Shown here: positions 42,319 through 50,026 of the stretch, piece after piece
Numbering within the stretch: the first letter of the stretch is position 1
How the letters are laid out: every line of letters begins with the position of its first letter
From: Streptomyces sp. CBMA152
GTDB taxonomy: Bacteria; Actinomycetota; Actinomycetes; Streptomycetales; Streptomycetaceae
DNA: 64,000 nt
Direction: 5' to 3'
Assembly (NCBI RefSeq): GCF_014596475.1
Contig: NZ_MECJ01000030.1
Span: forward strand, 83,706-147,705
The notes under the pieces: model-generated
What the model saw: the letters and a program-made list of their open reading frames with translations, nothing else
Databases searched by the model: none
What the model was told of the DNA's origin: nothing
Position numbers and translations under genes: made by a program

Positions 42319-43668
42319 TCAGCGCACCTCGATGAACGCGTCCGCGTCCCGCGCGGGTCGTTCCTTCGGCGGCTCCGCCGCGCGCCCGACCGCGACCGCG
42401 CCCATCGGGTCCCAGTTCGCGGGCAGGTCGAGGACCTCGCGTACGACATCGCGGCAGAACATCGTCGACGACACCCACGCCGACCCCAGCCGCTCACCGG
42501 CCAGCGCCACCAGGAAGTTCTGCACGCCGGCGCCCGTCGCGACCACGAACATCTCGCGCTCGGCGGTGTCCCGGCGCGGGTCGCCGTAGGTGTGCGAGCC
42601 GTCCATGACCAGGCAGGGCACCACCAAGTACGGCGCGTTGCGCAGGACTTCGCCCCGGCGGACCCGCTTGGCTATCGACGCCTCGGACTTGCCGTCGCGC
42701 CGCAGGTCCGCGATCCACGCGTCGCGCATCGCGTCGAGCAGCCGGGTCCGCGCCTCGGCGGACTCAAGCAGCACGAACCGCCAGGGCGTGGTGTGGTGCG
42801 GCGCGGGAGCGGTCACGGCGGCCGCCACCGCGCGGCGGACCGCGCCGGGGTCGACCGGGTCGTCGGTGAACGCCCGGACCGTACGCCGCTGGGTGACCGC
42901 CTCCCGTATCGCCTCCGAGGTACCGAGGCGGAACATGTCGTCGGGCGCCGAGCGGACCAGCGCGCGGGCGCCGCCCTCGGCCGACGCCGAGACGAGGTGG
43001 GACAGCCCGCTGACCACCGCGACCGGCAGCCCTTCGGCCTTGCCCTTCACCAGGTCGCCCGCGGCGGCGAGTTCATCGGCGTGCGCCACGACGGTCGCGA
43101 CCAGCGGATTGCCGTACGCGTCCGTGCCGCCGCGCAGGTCGTCGAGGACCCGCACGCCCGCGGCGCCGATCGCCACGTCGGTGAGCCCGCTGCGCCACGG
43201 CCGCCCGAAGGTGTCCGTCACCACGACGCCCACCTCGACGCCGAGCGCGGTCCGCAGCCCGGCCCGGATCGCCTCGGCGGAGGCGTCGGGGTCCTCGGGG
43301 AGCAACAGGATGGTCCCGGCCGGGGTGTTGGAGGCGTCGACCCCGGCGGCGGCCATGACGAGCCCCTGCCGGTTCTCGACGATGCGCAGGGTGCCGCGCC
43401 GGGCCACCACCCGTACCGTCTCGGCGTCGATCGCGGCCTCGCGGTCCTCCGCCTGTACGACCCGGCCCTCCGCCTTGGAGACGATCTTCGAGGTGACGAG
43501 CAGGACGTCACCGTCGGCGAGATCCGGCGCGGCGGCGGCGATCAGCTTGGCGAGGTCGTCGCCCGGCCGCACCTCGGGAATCCCGGCCACGGCCCGTACC
43601 CGGTACGAGGGCGGCACAGCCGGAATCCCGTTGTCCGTGCCCACGTCCACCCCGTTGTCCGCGCTCAC
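42319..43668 (-). CDS. fbiB: Coenzyme F420-0:L-glutamate ligase FbiB (ligase plus nitroreductase-like domain)
   Basis: The 449-residue bifunctional protein has an N-terminal F420:gamma-glutamyl ligase domain (about 20-245; LLVTSKIVSKAEGRV, VVVTDTFGRPWRSGLTDVAIG) and a C-terminal FMN-dependent nitroreductase-like domain (about 250-449; RRTVRAFTDDPVDP, GAGVQNFLVAL, GSAWVSSTMFCRD). Actinobacterial FbiB finishes F420 by reduction of the dehydro precursor and polyglutamylation. Its GTG overlaps the fbiA stop (GTGA), so the two are coupled. Length and order are those of typical full-length FbiB. Confidence 0.95.
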   Translation of the reverse strand: MSADNGVDVGTDNGIPAVPPSYRVRAVAGIPEVRPGDDLAKLIAAAAPDLADGDVLLVTSKIVSKAEGRVVQAEDREAAIDAETVRVVARRGTLRIVENRQGLVMAAAGVDASNTPAGTILLLPEDPDASAEAIRAGLRTALGVEVGVVVTDTFGRPWRSGLTDVAIGAAGVRVLDDLRGGTDAYGNPLVATVVAHADELAAAGDLVKGKAEGLPVAVVSGLSHLVSASAEGGARALVRSAPDDMFRLGTSEAIREAVTQRRTVRAFTDDPVDPGAVRRAVAAAVTAPAPHHTTPWRFVLLESAEARTRLLDAMRDAWIADLRRDGKSEASIAKRVRRGEVLRNAPYLVVPCLVMDGSHTYGDPRRDTAEREMFVVATGAGVQNFLVALAGERLGSAWVSSTMFCRDVVREVLDLPANWDPMGAVAVGRAAEPPKERPARDADAFIEVR

Positions 43669-44621
43669 GCCCGTACCTCCTCGGCCAGGGTCAGCGCCTC
43701 GCGCGCCATCGCGGCCGTCGCGTCCAGGTCCGTCATCAGCAGCGGGACCGCGCGGCAGCGGATGCCGGCCGCCTCGACCGGGGCGACGGCCGCCGCGTCG
43801 GCGGTGTCGACCAGCCAGCCGTCGAGCAGCCCCGACCCGTAGTGCTCGGCGACCGCCGAGGCCGTCGACTCGACGCCGACCGCGGCCAGCACCTTGTCCG
43901 CCATGCCCCGCACCGGCGCGCCCCCGACGATCGGCGAGAGCCCGACCACCGGCACGCCCGCGTCCGCGATCGCCTCGCGGATGCCGGGCACGGCCAGGAT
44001 CGTGCCGACGCTGACGACCGGGTTGGACGGCGGGAAGAGGATCACGTCGGCGGCGGCGATCGCCTCCAGGACGCCCGGCGCGGGCTTCGCGGCCTCCGCG
44101 CCGACCGGCACCACGGCCGTCGCGTCCACGGACGCCCGCATCTTGACCCAGTACTCCTGGAAGTGGACGACCTTGCGCCCGCCCTCGTCCTCGATCGCGA
44201 CATGGGTCTCGACCCGGTCGTCGGACATCGGGATCAGCCGCACGCCGGGCTGCCAGCGGGCGCAGAGCGCCTCGGTCACCGCGCTCAGCGGGTAGCCCGC
44301 GCCGAGCATCTGCGTACGGACGATGTGGGTCGCGAAGTCGCGGTCGCCGAGACCGAACCACTCCGGTCCCACCCCGTACGCCGCGAGCTCCTCCTTGACG
44401 TGGAAGGACTCCTCGGTACGCCCCCAGCCCTGCTCCTCGTTGATGCCACCGCCCAGGGTGTACATCACCGTGTCGAGGTCGGGGCAGACCTTCAGTCCGA
44501 ACAGATGGATGTCGTCACCGGTGTTGCCGATCACCGTGATGTCCGCGTCGGGCGCGGCCTGCTTGAGGCCACGCAGAAAACGGGCACCGCCGATGCCGCC
44601 GGCCAGAACCACAATGCGCAT
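43665..44621 (-). CDS. fbiA: F420 precursor phosphotransferase FbiA (LPPG:Fo transferase family)
   Basis: The 318-residue enzyme joins the lactyl- or phosphoenolpyruvyl-diphospho-guanosine donor to Fo in F420 synthesis. The N-terminal IVVLAGGIGGARFLRGL and ITVIGNTGDDIHLFGL, and later FPPSNPVVSVGTILAVPGI, are diagnostic of the CofD/FbiA family. ATG 44621 begins at the conserved start; ATG 44651 is open upstream. No Shine-Dalgarno is seen before 44621, and CAGACT lies 7 nt upstream, so an internal leaderless promoter is possible. It lies 13 bp behind the cupin gene. Confidence 0.94.
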   Translation of the reverse strand: MRIVVLAGGIGGARFLRGLKQAAPDADITVIGNTGDDIHLFGLKVCPDLDTVMYTLGGGINEEQGWGRTEESFHVKEELAAYGVGPEWFGLGDRDFATHIVRTQMLGAGYPLSAVTEALCARWQPGVRLIPMSDDRVETHVAIEDEGGRKVVHFQEYWVKMRASVDATAVVPVGAEAAKPAPGVLEAIAAADVILFPPSNPVVSVGTILAVPGIREAIADAGVPVVGLSPIVGGAPVRGMADKVLAAVGVESTASAVAEHYGSGLLDGWLVDTADAAAVAPVEAAGIRCRAVPLLMTDLDATAAMAREALTLAEEVRA

Positions 44622-44634
44622 GTACAGCAGTCTG

Positions 44635-45135
44635 TCAGGCGGGTACGACATTCGAGGCGGCGGCTGTGGACTGGCTGGAGTGCATCGGCATTTCGGTCAG
44701 GCCGGGGTAGTAGATGTGCAGGCTGACGGCCGGTTCGAGGGAGTCGTTGACCACGTCGTGGGCGTAGCCGGGCGCGAAGACGCGCTGCGCGCCGGGGGAG
44801 AGTGTGCGGGTGCCGCGCTCGGTGCGCTCGCTCAATTCGCCCTCAAGGACGGTCAGTACGCCGGACGACTGTCCGTGGTCGTGCAGCCCGCTGCTCTGCC
44901 CGGGCACCCAGGACAGCAGCCAGACCTCGTAACCGGGTCCCCTACGCAGCCGGTGGTACCAGCGGCTGGTCGCGTCGTACTGGACGAGCGGGGCCCACTG
45001 CGTACGGTCGGCCGCGATCGAGCGGGCCAGGCCGACGAAGTCGGCGACGGTCGTGGGGTGCTCGCGGGCGGGCTGGAGGAGGTGCGTGACCTCAAGGATG
45101 TCGCCGGCGATCTGAAGGTCGCTGTCGCTGTTCAT
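44635..45135 (-). CDS. Cysteine dioxygenase-family cupin protein
   Basis: The 166-residue cupin carries the metal-site motif GLHDHGQSSGVLTVLEGELSE (two histidines) and the second cupin motif PGYAHDVVN. Cysteine dioxygenases oxidise cysteine to its sulfinate with Fe(II) and O2; related thiol dioxygenases use other substrates, so the exact thiol is not fixed. ATG 45135 was chosen because the domain starts there and GAGGAA is upstream. The ATG overlaps the TGA of a Cys-containing short frame (45132-45233). It heads a likely operon with fbiA and fbiB. Confidence 0.82.
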   Translation of the reverse strand: MNSDSDLQIAGDILEVTHLLQPAREHPTTVADFVGLARSIAADRTQWAPLVQYDATSRWYHRLRRGPGYEVWLLSWVPGQSSGLHDHGQSSGVLTVLEGELSERTERGTRTLSPGAQRVFAPGYAHDVVNDSLEPAVSLHIYYPGLTEMPMHSSQSTAAASNVVPA

Positions 45136-45233
45136 GGGTGCGGTGGTTCCTCGGCAGAGACTGAGAAGCAGTGCGGGGGGTCGCAGGGGCGTGTCGCGAT
45201 GTCGCATCGCGGGAGCCCGGCGGGCGAAGACAC
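45132..45233 (-). promoter_or_regulatory. Possible Cys-rich upstream ORF of the cysteine dioxygenase-like gene
   Basis: A GTG-initiated frame of 33 codons contains three cysteine codons (positions 10, 17 and 22) and stops at TGA that overlaps the dioxygenase ATG (ATGA). Three cysteines in 33 residues is high for this genome. It could sense cysteine by ribosome stalling and pass ribosomes to the downstream gene. No clear Shine-Dalgarno precedes its GTG, so it may be chance. Confidence 0.3.
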
Positions 45234-45813
45234 GGGAAGCGCGTGGAACGCGCGGCTGGAGCGCTACGGCATCAACAGCTGGAACAGCAACAGCGCGCCT
45301 GGACAGCGCTGCGGAACCCACGGAGGTGGGTCGCGAAGAGCGCTGTGGTCGCTGGCATGCCATCAAAGGTGACCAAGAAGAGCCCGGCTGTCAACCCAAT
45401 ACCCGATTTGGCCGTAATGTTTCACCTCATCCGGTTACTGCGTACGGAGAAAGGTTTGTGCACAACCGCCACCGGAGATGTGGCGCTGCGACTGTGCGCA
45501 CAAACGCCGTTGTGTTCTCGTGATCGGACTGTGATCCGAGTCGCTTCCTCCGCTCGGGTGCAACAAGATCGATATTTGGCTCGTCCCTCAGTGCAGGTGG
45601 ACGAGGTGTGATTGGGCCAATGGCATGTGTCATGGTTTTTGCCGATTTGAACACTTTCCGTATGGCCTTGGTTCCGCAGAGTGAATACCGGGCCCAATAG
45701 CAGATCTCGGCTTGACTGGCCCGGATCGGCGCACTTGTAATTTCACTCGTGTCGTTCGTCCGAAATCGGTAACGGCAGCATCACGGGGCAGCAAAGACAG
45801 ACGAGGGGTGCAC
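45234..45813. promoter_or_regulatory. Long control region upstream of whiB
   Basis: About 580 bp without a convincing gene, less GC-rich than its surroundings. It contains palindromes TTGTGCACAA (45456-45465), TGTGCGCACA (45493-45502) and ATTGG-G-CCAAT (45611-45621). Such a long region is expected for a developmentally controlled regulator. No unambiguous BldD or WhiA site could be assigned by eye. Confidence 0.55.
45712..45741 (+). promoter_or_regulatory. Probable whiB promoter
   Basis: TTGACT (45712-45717) and TGTAAT (45736-45741) are separated by 18 bp and resemble a housekeeping-sigma promoter. Transcription would start near 45748, leaving a leader of about 65 nt to ATG 45814. Confidence 0.55.
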
Positions 45814-46077
45814 ATGACCGAGGTGTTCCAGGAGCTGCTGGTCGACGATGTGGACGAAGAACTCGGCTGGCAGGAGCGCGCGTTGTGCGCCCAGACCGAC
45901 CCCGAGTCCTTCTTTCCCGAGAAAGGCGGCTCCACCAGGGAGGCGAAGAAGGTCTGCCTCGCCTGCGAAGTCCGCTCCGAGTGCCTCGAATACGCCCTCG
46001 CGAACGACGAACGCTTCGGCATCTGGGGCGGACTGTCCGAACGCGAGCGCCGCCGCCTGAAGAAGGCGGCGGTCTAG
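45814..46077 (+). CDS. whiB: Sporulation regulator WhiB (Wbl iron-sulfur protein)
   Basis: The 87-residue protein is, to my recollection, nearly identical to S. coelicolor WhiB. Four cysteines (Cys25, Cys48, Cys51, Cys57) hold a [4Fe-4S] cluster, followed by the G[V/I]WGG turn (GIWGG, about 69-73) that contacts the sigma factor region 4, and the basic tail RERRRLKKAAV for DNA contact. WhiB works with WhiA to trigger septation in aerial hyphae. ATG 45814 has GAGGGG upstream. An 8-bp hairpin plus T6 overlaps its last codons. Confidence 0.97.
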   Translation: MTEVFQELLVDDVDEELGWQERALCAQTDPESFFPEKGGSTREAKKVCLACEVRSECLEYALANDERFGIWGGLSERERRRLKKAAV

Positions 46078-46083
46078 TTTTTT
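46051..46083 (+). terminator. Intrinsic terminator overlapping the 3' end of whiB
   Basis: CGCCGCCT (46051-46058) and AGGCGGCG (46064-46071) pair perfectly around a GAAGA loop, and TTTTTT follows at 46078-46083 after 6 nt that include the stop codon. A T tract is rare in this genome, which makes the arrangement notable. Confidence 0.6.
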
Positions 46084-46297
46084 CCGGGGGCTTTGCCTCC
46101 TCCGGAACCCGTCTGGAACCCGCCCGGACCTCCTTCGGACCCGTTCTGGACCGTTTCCGGACCCCCTCCGGTCCCACCCGGCCTCCACAGGCGGCGGACT
46201 GCCGCGTTCCCCAGCCATTAGTGTGGGGCGCTGCCAGTCAGCACAGCAGCCTCCGGGGCCCAACCCCCGGACCCCGGCCGGAGGGGCCCGTACCTCG

Positions 46298-49200
46298 ATG
46301 TCCGTGCACAGCCAGTCGACGGCCCCGTATGCCGAGGCCGCGACTCCCGAGTTCCCCAGACACGTCGTCACCGCCGTGCTCGTCTCGCACGACGGCGCCC
46401 GCTGGCTGCCCGACGCCCTCGCCGGGCTGCTCGGACAGGAACGGCCCGTACAGAACGTGTACGCGGCCGACACCGGCAGCGCCGACGACTCCGCCCGCCT
46501 GGTCACCGAGGCCCTGGGCGCCGAACGGGTCCTGCACCTGGCCCGCCGCACCGGCTTCGGCGCCGCCGTCGACGAGGCCGTCCGCTCGGCGGGGGTGCTC
46601 GGCCCTGAGGAACTGCCGTATCTGAAGCGCCCCAGCGGCTGGGACCCCGTCTCGCGCAGCTGGCGCGACGACACCTACGACCTGCCCGAGCTGCCGCACG
46701 GCGAGCCCGTGCAGTGGCTGTGGCTGCTGCACGACGACTGCGCGCCGGAGCCGGACGCGCTCGCCGAACTGCTGCGCGTCGCCGACTCCGACGCGTACGC
46801 CGCGGTCGTCGGCCCCAAACTGCGCGGCTGGTACGACCGCAAGCAGCTGCTCGAAGTCGGCGTCTCCATCGCCCGCAGCGGCCGCCGCTGGACGGGCCTG
46901 GACCGGCGCGAGCAGGACCAGGGCCAGCACGACCAGGTCCGCCCGGTGCTCTCCGTCTCCTCCGCCGGCATGCTGATCCGCCGCGATGTGTGGGAGGAGC
47001 TGGGCGGCTTCGACCGGCGGCTGCCGCTGATGCGCGACGACGTCGACCTGTGCTGGCGCGCGCACGCCGCCGGGCACTCCGTCCTGGTCGCCCCCGAAGC
47101 CGTCGTACGGCACGCCGAGGCCTCCGCCCGCGAGCGCCGCACCGTCGACTGCGCGGGCCGCTCCGCCGTCGACCCGCACCGGGTCGACAAGGCGGGCGCC
47201 GTCTACACGATGCTCGTCAACTCCCGCCCCGCCGCGCTCCCGTACGTCTTCCTGCGGATCGTCGTCGGCACCCTGCTGCGCACCCTCGCGTATCTGCTCG
47301 GCAAGGCGCCCGGCCAGGCGGTCGACGAGATCATGGGCCTGTCCGCGACCCTGCTGCGGCCCGAGCGGATCCTCGCCGGGCGGCGCAGGCGCGCCAAGAG
47401 CGCGGTGGAGGCGAGCGAGCTGCGGCCGCTGTTCCCGCCGCCGGGTGCCACCGTCCGCGCCACCGTCGAACAGGTCGCCGCCAGCTTCGGCGCGGGCACC
47501 GAGGACACCGGCGGCTCCCGGCACGGCGCCGTCGAGTCCGGTCCGGGCGGCGACGACGCGGACTTCCTGGAGATCGAGCAGTTCGCGCGGCTGAAGAAGA
47601 TCGCCCGCAGGCCCGCGCCCGTGCTGTTCGCGCTGCTCCTGCTGATCTCGCTGGTCGCCTGCCGCCAACTGCTCGGCGGCAACGCCCTCACCGGCGGCGC
47701 CCTGCTGCCCGCGCCCTCCGGCGTCGGCGACCTGTGGGGCCGTTACGCGGACGCCTGGCACCCCGTCGGCACCGGCGGCACCCAGAGCGCGCCGCCCTAC
47801 CTCGCGGTGATCGCCGCGTTCGCCGCCCTCTGCTTCGGCTCGACCGGCCTCGCACTGACCCTGCTGCTCGTCTGCTCGGTCCCGCTGGCCGGACTCACCG
47901 CGTACTTCGCCTCCCGCCCGCTCGTCGAGTCGCGGCTGCTGCGCGCCTGGGCCGCGGTCGCCTACGCCTTCCTGCCCGCCGCCACCGGCGCGCTCGCCAC
48001 CGGCCGCCTGGGCACCGCCGTGCTGGCCGTCCTGCTGCCGCTGATCGCCCGCGCGGGCGTCACGGCCGCGGGCTTCCGCGGCGAGGGCCGCGGCTCGTGG
48101 CGCGCGACCTGGACGTACGCGCTGCTGCTCACCGCCGCCATGGCGTTCACCCCCGTCGTCTGGCCGGTCGCCGTGCTCCTGAGCCTGGTGGTCCTCGCGC
48201 TGCGCCGCGCCGACATCACCGCGTACGGACTGCGCTTCCTGGCCGCCGTCGGCACTCCGCTCCTGGTCCTCGCCCCCTGGTCGCTGACGCTGCTGACCGG
48301 CCCGTCCGGCTTCTTCCGCGAGGCCGGTCTGGAGTACGGCAAGGGCGCGGCCACCGGACTCGACCTGCTCGGCGCCAGCCCCGGCGGCCCCAAGACGGTC
48401 GGCGGGCTGCTGCTCATCGGCTTCGTGCTGGCGGCGCTGGCCGCGTTGCTGCGCGGGGAGCGGGAGTTCGCGGTCCGCACGGCGTGGGCGGTCGCCCTGA
48501 CCGGCTTCCTGTTCGCCGCCCTGTCCAACAACAACGGCTGGGCCGGCCCCGCCACCCTCGTCTACGGGCTCGCCCTGATCGCCGCCGCCGTGCTCGGCGC
48601 GGAGGGCGCCAAGGAGCGCGTCGCCGCCCATGGCTTCGGCTGGCGCCAGCCGGTCGCCGCGCTGATCGCCCTGGCCGCCCTGGCCGCACCGCTGATCGCC
48701 GCCGCCGGTTGGATGCTGAGCGGCGCCGACGGCCCGCTGGAGCGCCGCGACCCGGTGCAGGTGCCCGCGTTCGTCGCGGAGGAGAGCGGCACCCGCGACC
48801 AGGCCCGCACCCTCGTCCTCGGCGGCACCTCGCCCGCCAAGGTCTCCTACACCCTGGTCCGCGGCTCGGGCGGCCGCCTCGGCGACGCCGAACTCGCCGC
48901 CTCCGGCGGCAGCGACCCGCGCCTGGACAAGGTCGTCGCCAACCTGGTCGCGGGCTCCGGCGCCGACCAGTCGTCCCAGCTCAGCGGCTTCGCCGTGCGC
49001 TACGTCCTGGTACGCGACGGAGCTCCCCGCGAGTTCGGCCGCGTCCTCGACACCACCCCCGGCCTCAGCCGCCTCAGCCAGCTCGACGGCAGTGCCCTGT
49101 GGCGCGTCGACCGGCAGGTCGCCCGCGCGGTGATCATGCCGCCCGCCTCGGGGGCTGCCTCCCCGGCCGGATCGGCCCAGGCGGGCGCCGCCGAGCCGGT

Positions 49201-50026
49201 GGCCGTCGCCGCCGACCCGGTCGACGTCCACACCAAGATCCCGGCCGGCGCGGACGGCCGCGTCCTGCGGATCGCCGACCGGGCCGCCCCCGGCTGGACG
49301 GCGAGCCTCGACGGCAGACTGCTGAAGAAGACCACCGTCGACGGCTGGGCCCAGGGCTTCCAACTCCCCGCCGAGGGCGGTCGGCTGGACATCACCTACG
49401 CCGCCCCCTTCACCCACACCGCGTGGATCTGGGCGCAGTCGCTGCTCGCCCTGGTGCTCGTCGTGCTCGCCCTGCCGGGCCGCCGCACCAAGATCGACGA
49501 CGATCTGCCGGAGGAGGAGCAGCCGGTGCTGCCCCCCGCCATGGAGGGCGAGGGCCGCCGGGCCCGCCGCCTGCGCGCCCAGGCCGAGGCCGACGCGGCC
49601 GGAGCCGACCAGTCCGACGCCCCCGCCGACGCGGGCGACCCCGTCGGTGCGGGCGGCCACGACGTCCCGCCGCCGCCCGCCGAGGCACCGCAGACGGCCC
49701 CCGAGCCCGACCCGTACGCCGCGCCCCCGTACGCCCCCGAGGTCCCCCAGCAGCAGCCGTACGGCGGCGAGTGGGACTCCGCGACCTACGCGGGCGCCGA
49801 GTACCCGCAGCAGCAGTACGACCCGTACCAGCAGCACCAGTACCAGCAGTACGACCCGTACCAACAGCAGCAGTACCCGCAGCAGGACGCGGCGTACGAC
49901 CCCTACGGCTATGGCTACGGCGGTGAGCACCCCGACCCGGCGCAGGGCGAGCCCGGGCGCATCCCCGGCCAGGACCGGGGGCACGAGACCGAGCAGCCGC
50001 ACCGCCCCGACGGGAGCACCCAGTGA
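46298..50026 (+). CDS. Giant membrane-bound GT2-family glycosyltransferase
   Basis: The 1242-residue protein has an N-terminal GT2 domain (about 20-300): VTAVLVSHDGARWLPDAL, AADTGSADDSA, the DXD-like WLLHDDCAPEPDAL, and LMRDDVDLCWRAHAAG. About 12 membrane segments follow (roughly 430-830), then an external beta-rich domain and a last membrane helix near 1050. The tail of about 150 residues is cytoplasmic and rich in Pro/Gln/Tyr with YDPYQQ-type repeats. It lies directly downstream of whiB. A TAGTGT box (46219-46224) may be its own promoter. The glycan made is unknown; galactofuranan- or arabinan-type polymers are possible. Confidence 0.85.
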   Translation: MSVHSQSTAPYAEAATPEFPRHVVTAVLVSHDGARWLPDALAGLLGQERPVQNVYAADTGSADDSARLVTEALGAERVLHLARRTGFGAAVDEAVRSAGVLGPEELPYLKRPSGWDPVSRSWRDDTYDLPELPHGEPVQWLWLLHDDCAPEPDALAELLRVADSDAYAAVVGPKLRGWYDRKQLLEVGVSIARSGRRWTGLDRREQDQGQHDQVRPVLSVSSAGMLIRRDVWEELGGFDRRLPLMRDDVDLCWRAHAAGHSVLVAPEAVVRHAEASARERRTVDCAGRSAVDPHRVDKAGAVYTMLVNSRPAALPYVFLRIVVGTLLRTLAYLLGKAPGQAVDEIMGLSATLLRPERILAGRRRRAKSAVEASELRPLFPPPGATVRATVEQVAASFGAGTEDTGGSRHGAVESGPGGDDADFLEIEQFARLKKIARRPAPVLFALLLLISLVACRQLLGGNALTGGALLPAPSGVGDLWGRYADAWHPVGTGGTQSAPPYLAVIAAFAALCFGSTGLALTLLLVCSVPLAGLTAYFASRPLVESRLLRAWAAVAYAFLPAATGALATGRLGTAVLAVLLPLIARAGVTAAGFRGEGRGSWRATWTYALLLTAAMAFTPVVWPVAVLLSLVVLALRRADITAYGLRFLAAVGTPLLVLAPWSLTLLTGPSGFFREAGLEYGKGAATGLDLLGASPGGPKTVGGLLLIGFVLAALAALLRGEREFAVRTAWAVALTGFLFAALSNNNGWAGPATLVYGLALIAAAVLGAEGAKERVAAHGFGWRQPVAALIALAALAAPLIAAAGWMLSGADGPLERRDPVQVPAFVAEESGTRDQARTLVLGGTSPAKVSYTLVRGSGGRLGDAELAASGGSDPRLDKVVANLVAGSGADQSSQLSGFAVRYVLVRDGAPREFGRVLDTTPGLSRLSQLDGSALWRVDRQVARAVIMPPASGAASPAGSAQAGAAEPVAVAADPVDVHTKIPAGADGRVLRIADRAAPGWTASLDGRLLKKTTVDGWAQGFQLPAEGGRLDITYAAPFTHTAWIWAQSLLALVLVVLALPGRRTKIDDDLPEEEQPVLPPAMEGEGRRARRLRAQAEADAAGADQSDAPADAGDPVGAGGHDVPPPPAEAPQTAPEPDPYAAPPYAPEVPQQQPYGGEWDSATYAGAEYPQQQYDPYQQHQYQQYDPYQQQQYPQQDAAYDPYGYGYGGEHPDPAQGEPGRIPGQDRGHETEQPHRPDGSTQ

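Noticed and set aside
45171..45611. Possible gene in the whiB upstream region
   Set aside because: Weak coding character and no start signal; the region is AT-richer and full of palindromes.
45734..45780. BldD or WhiA binding site in the whiB promoter
   Set aside because: A TCACTCGTGTC-like sequence is only a partial match to the BldD consensus as I remember it; not strong enough to report as a site.
46238..50002. Very long open frame on the minus strand opposite the giant glycosyltransferase
   Set aside because: High-GC codon bias opens antisense frames; the product is Arg/Gly/Gln-rich low complexity with no domains, while the plus strand encodes a clear GT2 protein.
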